Source: Streptomyces sedi | GTDB taxonomy: Bacteria > Actinomycetota > Actinomycetes > Streptomycetales > Streptomycetaceae | Direction: 5' to 3' | DNA: 64,000 bases | Assembly (NCBI RefSeq): GCF_006335015.1 | Contig: NZ_VDGT01000001.1 | Span: 1 to 64,000 of the forward strand | Part shown: in pieces, positions 60,537 through 64,000 of the stretch | Position numbering within the stretch: the stretch's first letter is position 1 | How the letters are laid out: each line of letters starts with the position of its first letter | The notes under the pieces: generated by a model | The model's input: the letters and a program-made list of their open reading frames with translations, nothing else | Told to the model about the DNA's origin: nothing | Database searches by the model: none | Translations under genes and position numbers: made by a program

Positions 60537-60931
60537 GCGCAGATCTGTCCTGGGTGTTGAACGACGTGCTCGAAGTGCGCGGGGCACGCCACGCCATCCT
60601 CGTCTCGGCGGACGGCCTGCTCATGCAACGCTCCGACGGCATCGACCGGGACGACGCCGAACGCAACGCCGCGGCGATGAGTTCCCTCCAGTCCCTCTGC
60701 CGGAGCGTGGCCTCGTTCCTCGGCGACGGCGGGCACTGGAAGCAGACGCTGATCGAGTTCGACGGCGGCTGGATCTTCCTGATCGCCGGCGGAAGCGGCT
60801 CCTACCTCGCCGTCTCGACCACCCTGGACGTGGACATGGAGGCCATGTCGATCCGGATGCAGAAGACCACGGGCGCGCTGGCCAAGGCCATGAGCGCGGC
60901 TCCTCGTCTGACCGCGGACTCGGACGCATGA
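60533..60931 (+). CDS. cvnB: Conservon protein CvnB, roadblock/LC7 domain
   Basis: The protein has 132 residues. The roadblock fold SWVLNDVLEVRGARHAILVSADGLLMQRSDGI starts it, with GWIFLIAGGSGSYLAVSTTLDVDME in the second half. Roadblock proteins regulate or scaffold small GTPases; here the partner is CvnD. GTG 60533 overlaps cvnA, and the stop overlaps cvnC by 4 bases (ATGA). Confidence 0.94.
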   Translation: MSADLSWVLNDVLEVRGARHAILVSADGLLMQRSDGIDRDDAERNAAAMSSLQSLCRSVASFLGDGGHWKQTLIEFDGGWIFLIAGGSGSYLAVSTTLDVDMEAMSIRMQKTTGALAKAMSAAPRLTADSDA

Positions 60932-61305
60932 GTTCCCCCCACGAGGAAACCCCGGCGACCAGCGGATTCGTCCGTTCCTATGTCATCACGGGGGGCCGCA
61001 CCCTGCCCTCCGAAGGCGAACTCGCCCTGCACGCCCTGGTGTGTCTGGCGCCCGGCAGAACGCTGCCGCCCGGCGCCAGCCCCGAGGTGCGGGCCATCTG
61101 GGACCTCTGCGCCGGCGGCTATCTGTCGGTCGCCGAGGTCGCCGGCCACCTCGGCCTGCCGGTCGGGGTCACCCGGCTGCTGCTGTCCGACCTGGCCGAT
61201 CAGGGCCACCTCCTGCGCCGCGCCGAACCGCCCCCGGCGCAGGGCGTTCCCCGACCGATTCTGGAGAAGGTTCTGCATGGACTCGAAGCCCTCAACATCG
61301 GCTGA
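60928..61305 (+). CDS. cvnC: Conservon protein CvnC, DUF742
   Basis: The protein has 125 residues. The DUF742 pattern is clear: FVRSYVITGGRTLPSEGELALHALV, then a winged-helix-like GGYLSVAEVAGHLGLPVGVTRLLLSDLADQGHLLRRA and PRPILEKVLHGLEALN at the end. It is a predicted DNA-binding-like or adaptor module of the conservon complex. It overlaps cvnB by 4 and cvnD by 29 bases. Confidence 0.94.
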   Translation: MSSPHEETPATSGFVRSYVITGGRTLPSEGELALHALVCLAPGRTLPPGASPEVRAIWDLCAGGYLSVAEVAGHLGLPVGVTRLLLSDLADQGHLLRRAEPPPAQGVPRPILEKVLHGLEALNIG

Positions 61306-61885
61306 CGCCGCGGTGAACGGATCCATCTACGTCTCCGACGACGTGACCGCCGCCGCGAAGATCCTGGTGGTGGGCCATTTCGCGGTGGGAAAGACGACCT
61401 TCATCGGGTCGCTTTCCGAGATCGCTCCGCTGCGCACCGAGGAGAAGATGACCCAGGCGTCGGTACACGTCGACGACCTGCGCGGCGTGCCGAACAAGGC
61501 GACCACCACCGTGGCGCTCGACTTCGGCCGACTGACCCTCAGCGACGAGCTGGTGCTCTACCTCTTCGGCACCCCCGGGCAGCACCGCTTCATCCAGGTC
61601 TGGGAGGACATGGCGCGCGGGGCGCTGGGCGCCCTGCTGCTGGTGGACCCCGCCAGGCTGGAGGAGACCTTCCCCGTCATCGACCTGCTCGACGAGTACG
61701 GCCTGGACTACGCCATCGCGGTCAACTCCTTCGCCGACCCCGAGAAGTTCGACGAGGCGGAGATCCGCGAGGCGCTCGACCTGCTCCCGGAGACCCCCGT
61801 CGTCTACTGCGACGCGCGCGACCGACGTTCCTCCAACGAGGCCCTGATCGCCCTGGTCCGTCACCTCCTCGACCGCGCGGCCTGA
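61277..61885 (+). CDS. cvnD: Conservon protein CvnD, small GTPase
   Basis: The protein has 202 residues. G1 loop GHFAVGKTT (about 33-41), switch region THR-rich KATTTVALDFGR, G3-like FGTPGQHRFIQVWEDMARGALG and a degenerate G4 (VNSFADPEKF rather than NKxD) are present. It is a Ras/Arf-like GTPase (MglA-related family) controlled by CvnB. ATG 61277 has GGAGAAGG 6 bases upstream, inside cvnC. Confidence 0.93.
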   Translation: MDSKPSTSADAAVNGSIYVSDDVTAAAKILVVGHFAVGKTTFIGSLSEIAPLRTEEKMTQASVHVDDLRGVPNKATTTVALDFGRLTLSDELVLYLFGTPGQHRFIQVWEDMARGALGALLLVDPARLEETFPVIDLLDEYGLDYAIAVNSFADPEKFDEAEIREALDLLPETPVVYCDARDRRSSNEALIALVRHLLDRAA

Positions 61886-61932
61886 CCCCCCTCACCGGGC
61901 CCCAAGGGCCCGGGCCCCCAAAGGACACGAAG

Positions 61933-63285
61933 ATGGACGAGCACAACCCCGCCGCCGGTGCGGCGAGATGCCCCATGTACGACCAGGGCTTCGCCGACGC
62001 CCCGGAGAAGGTCTACGACTACCTCAGGGCGCACGGCCCGGCCGGCCCCGTCGAACTCGCGCCCGGCGTCGAAGCGACGCTCGTCGTCGAGCACGAGACC
62101 GCCCGGCGGGTCCTCCAGAACCCGGGTCTCTTCGCCCGGGACGGGCGGCGCTGGACCGACCTGAACGAGGGCCGCATCCCCCTCGACAGCCCGGTGCTGC
62201 CGATGATGGTCTACCGGCCCAACTGCCTGTTCACCGACGGCGCCCAGCACCTCAGGCTCCGCAAGGCCGTCACCGAGAGCCTCGACAAGCTCAACGTGGC
62301 GCGGGTGCGGCGCGACGTCGAACCGATCGCCGCCTATCTGATCGACCGGTTCAGCGAGACCGGCCGGGCGGACCTGATCAACGACTACGCCAAGCTGCTG
62401 CCGATGCTGCTGATCAACAAGCTGTTCGGCTCGCCCGCCACCATCGGCGACCGGGTCACCACGGCGATGGCCGACATGTTCGACGGCCGCGACGCGCAGG
62501 CGGCCAGCGAGGAACTGACCGCCTGCTTCCTGGAGTTGGTCTCCCTCAAGCGCCGCACCCCGGACGAGGACGTCACCTCCTGGCTCGTCCAGCACTCCGC
62601 GGGGCTCAGCGACGAGGAGCTCAAGGACCAGCTGGTGATGCTGATCGGCGCCAGCGTGGAGCCGGAACGCAACCTGATCGCCAACTCCCTGCTCCTGCTG
62701 CTGGAACGGGGCGGCGCCGAACCGAGTATGCAGGTCGAGGACGCCCTCGACCGGGTGCTGCTCAACAACCCGCCCATCGCCAACTACGCGACCCACTTCC
62801 CGTTGCAGGACGTGGACCTCGGCGGGGTCCTGGCGAAGGCCAACACCCCGGTCGTCATCAGCTTCGCCGGCGCCAACAACGACCCGGCGCTCACCGAGGC
62901 GGGCCAGGCCCACAGCCGCAGCGCCCACCTCGCCTGGGGCGCGGGCCCCCACGCCTGCCCGGCCAAGAGCCTCGCGCAGGTCGTGGCGGTCGCCGCCATC
63001 GAGCAGCTGCTGAACGCGCTGCCCGACATCGCGCTCAGCCAGCCGGCCTCCGAACTGGCCTGGCGGCCCGGCCCGTTCCACCGGGCGCTGGCCACCCTGC
63101 CCGTCGAGTTCAGCCCCGCGCCGGCCACCCGCACGGCGTCGGCGTTCCGGACCTCCGGCACCCGCGCCGCCGCCGGCTCCGGCGCCCAGCCGGCGGCCCC
63201 CATCCCGGTGCCCCCGGCGGGCTCGGGCAAGACGCCACCGAAGAAGGGCTTCTGGAGCAGCTTCCTGGAGATCTTCCGCGTCTGA
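61933..63285 (+). CDS. cvnE: Conservon cytochrome P450 (CYP157-like, lacks ExxR)
   Basis: The protein has 450 residues. The heme-Cys loop LAWGAGPHACPAKSLAQ places Cys342 correctly. The K-helix position that should carry ExxR reads RVLL (274-277), followed by NNPPIANYATHFP, and the I-helix lacks the acid-alcohol pair (GASVEPERN, 239-247). Absence of ExxR is the known hallmark of the CYP157 family encoded in conservons. After the P450 fold there is a Pro/Ala/Gly linker and a basic, aromatic tail KKGFWSSFLEIFRV that could touch the membrane. It is the last conservon gene; no CYP154-type partner follows. Confidence 0.9.
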   Translation: MDEHNPAAGAARCPMYDQGFADAPEKVYDYLRAHGPAGPVELAPGVEATLVVEHETARRVLQNPGLFARDGRRWTDLNEGRIPLDSPVLPMMVYRPNCLFTDGAQHLRLRKAVTESLDKLNVARVRRDVEPIAAYLIDRFSETGRADLINDYAKLLPMLLINKLFGSPATIGDRVTTAMADMFDGRDAQAASEELTACFLELVSLKRRTPDEDVTSWLVQHSAGLSDEELKDQLVMLIGASVEPERNLIANSLLLLLERGGAEPSMQVEDALDRVLLNNPPIANYATHFPLQDVDLGGVLAKANTPVVISFAGANNDPALTEAGQAHSRSAHLAWGAGPHACPAKSLAQVVAVAAIEQLLNALPDIALSQPASELAWRPGPFHRALATLPVEFSPAPATRTASAFRTSGTRAAAGSGAQPAAPIPVPPAGSGKTPPKKGFWSSFLEIFRV

Positions 63286-63297
63286 ACGGCTGACGGT

Positions 63298-63429
63298 CGA
63301 CCGCGGTCCCGGGTACCTACCCACCGCGGTCGACCACGGTCCCGGCAGCCGGTTGCTCGCGGCGGACGACCACGGTCCCGGGTGCTTACCCACCGCGGTC
63401 GACCACGCCCCGCCAGCTGGTTGCTCGCG
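63298..63429. repeat. Two-copy tandem repeat, about 69-base period
   Basis: The segments 63298-63361 and 63367-63429 are near-identical 64- and 63-base units, each ending in GGTTGCTCGCG. They lie right after the P450 stop. The second runs into the dispersed inverted repeat that follows. Confidence 0.65.
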
Positions 63430-63538
63430 CAGTTCCCCGCGCCCCCAAGGTGCACCGTGGCACAGACCCGCGACAAACCCGCAGGTCAGAGAGAACCCCC
63501 GCCACGACGCACCCCCAAGGGGCGCGGGGAACTGCGCG
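63426..63538. repeat. Dispersed Streptomyces inverted repeat, locus C
   Basis: Perfect 20-base arms (63426-63445 inverted core and 63519-63538 plus core) carry the same sequence as loci A and B, here 73 bases apart. They lie between the convergent P450 and ABC ATPase genes. The 330-base gap holds no gene. Confidence 0.7.
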
Positions 63539-63615
63539 GTGCATCCGCACCACCCCGCAGACGACAACGGCGCCCCACCAGCAAGGTGAGTTGTCGACCA
63601 CACGCCGCCGGCAGG

Positions 63616-64000
63616 CTACTCCGCGTGGGCCGCCGAGCCGAGCAGTTCCCGCACCCTGCCGGAGACCCGGCGGAACTCCGGGCTCTCCAGCGTCGGTTCG
63701 TACTCCCGGTGCCCCGGCAGGTCGATGGGGAACTCCTCGATGATCCGCCCCGGCCGCGGCCCCATCACGATCGAACGCGACGCCAGATAGACCGCCTCCG
63801 CCACCGAGTGGGTCACCAGCACCACGGTCATGCCGGTGGCCTCCCAGATCCTGCGCAGCTCGACGTTCATGTTCTCCCTGGTCAACGCGTCCAACGCGCC
63901 GAACGGCTCGTCCATGAGCAGCACGTCGGGCTCGTGCAGCAGGGCCCGGCACAGGGAGACCCGCTGCTGCATTCCGCCGGACAGTTCGTAGGGCATCGCG
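63616..64000 (-). CDS. ABC transporter ATP-binding subunit, nitrate/sulfonate/taurine type (partial)
   Basis: Only the C-terminal 127 or so residues are in the window: the signature [22 protein letters not shown], Walker [17 protein letters not shown], switch His [14 protein letters not shown] and a tail ending LLGSAAHAE. This is the SsuB/TauB/NrtD-type importer ATPase of sulfonates, taurine or nitrate-like solutes. The gene starts beyond base 64000. Its presence beyond tandem flavin monooxygenases is compatible with organosulfur use, but the partner genes are not visible. Confidence 0.88.
   Translation of the reverse strand, partial: AMPYELSGGMQQRVSLCRALLHEPDVLLMDEPFGALDALTRENMNVELRRIWEATGMTVVLVTHSVAEAVYLASRSIVMGPRPGRIIEEFPIDLPGHREYEPTLESPEFRRVSGRVRELLGSAAHAE

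Overview
The window is high-GC actinobacterial DNA with the codon and gene-order signature of a Streptomyces (or close relative) chromosome. Recognisable Streptomyces-only families (Scy/FilP coiled coils, the SCO5389 family, a conservon, DasR-type chitinase control) support this. From about 1 to 51.5 kb the order scy-filP ... nucS ... hbd-tetR-ABC ... cobalamin adenosyltransferase ... atpC-atpI ... prfA-rpmE ... rho-thrB-thrC-hom-lysA agrees, from memory, with the S. coelicolor SCO5397 to SCO5351 block read in reverse numbering. The window therefore covers a conserved core segment.

Layout. 1-2.1 kb: the 3' end of scy, and filP (polar cytoskeleton). 2.1-7.2 kb: two paralogous ABC-2 exporters that flank an unrecognised two-gene cassette (3981-4812). 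7.2-9.3 kb: a small zinc-finger-like protein, an LLM flavin oxidoreductase and an SCO5389-family protein. 9.6-13.6 kb: a DcuS/DcuR-like two-component system divergent from a DctA-type dicarboxylate symporter. 13.8-21.9 kb: nucS, a membrane-anchored NTPase, a STAS protein, 3-hydroxybutyryl-CoA dehydrogenase, a TetR regulator divergent from a DrrAB-like ABC exporter, and an ATP:cob(I)alamin adenosyltransferase. 21.9-26.3 kb: a membrane protein, a NarL-type two-component system, and a secreted GH18 chitinase under a promoter carrying DasR-like and direct-repeat elements. 26.6-35.0 kb (minus strand): DUF2550 and the complete F1Fo ATP synthase operon atpIBEFHAGDC, with a CRP-like palindrome upstream. 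35.3-40.6 kb (minus): the WecA-like transferase, a PTP-like protein, Sua5/YrdC, prmC, prfA and rpmE. 41.1-50.8 kb (minus): an LCP cell-wall ligase, rho, thrB, thrC, hom, lysA and an ArgS-like DALR protein. 50.8-51.5 kb: a stand-alone receiver and a tRNA-Arg(CCG) facing the other way.

Downstream of the tRNA (51.5-64 kb) the content becomes accessory: an orphan membrane protein, a methyltransferase, a histidine-kinase remnant, two LLM flavin monooxygenases, an acyl-CoA oxidase-like protein, a complete five-gene conservon (cvnA-E, with a degenerate CYP157-like P450), and the edge of an SsuB/TauB-type ABC ATPase.

Functionally, the block joins energy generation (atp), translation termination and tRNA modification (prfA, prmC, Sua5, rpmE), transcription termination (rho), aspartate-family amino acids (hom, thrB, thrC, lysA) and envelope building (WecA-like, LCP). 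Layered onto it are sensing and export modules. The most unusual points are a low-molecular-weight phosphatase homologue with Ser in place of its nucleophilic Cys, a P450 lacking both the ExxR and acid-alcohol motifs, an ArgS fragment co-transcribed with a remodelled receiver beside a tRNA-Arg, and the two-gene cassette between duplicated ABC exporters.
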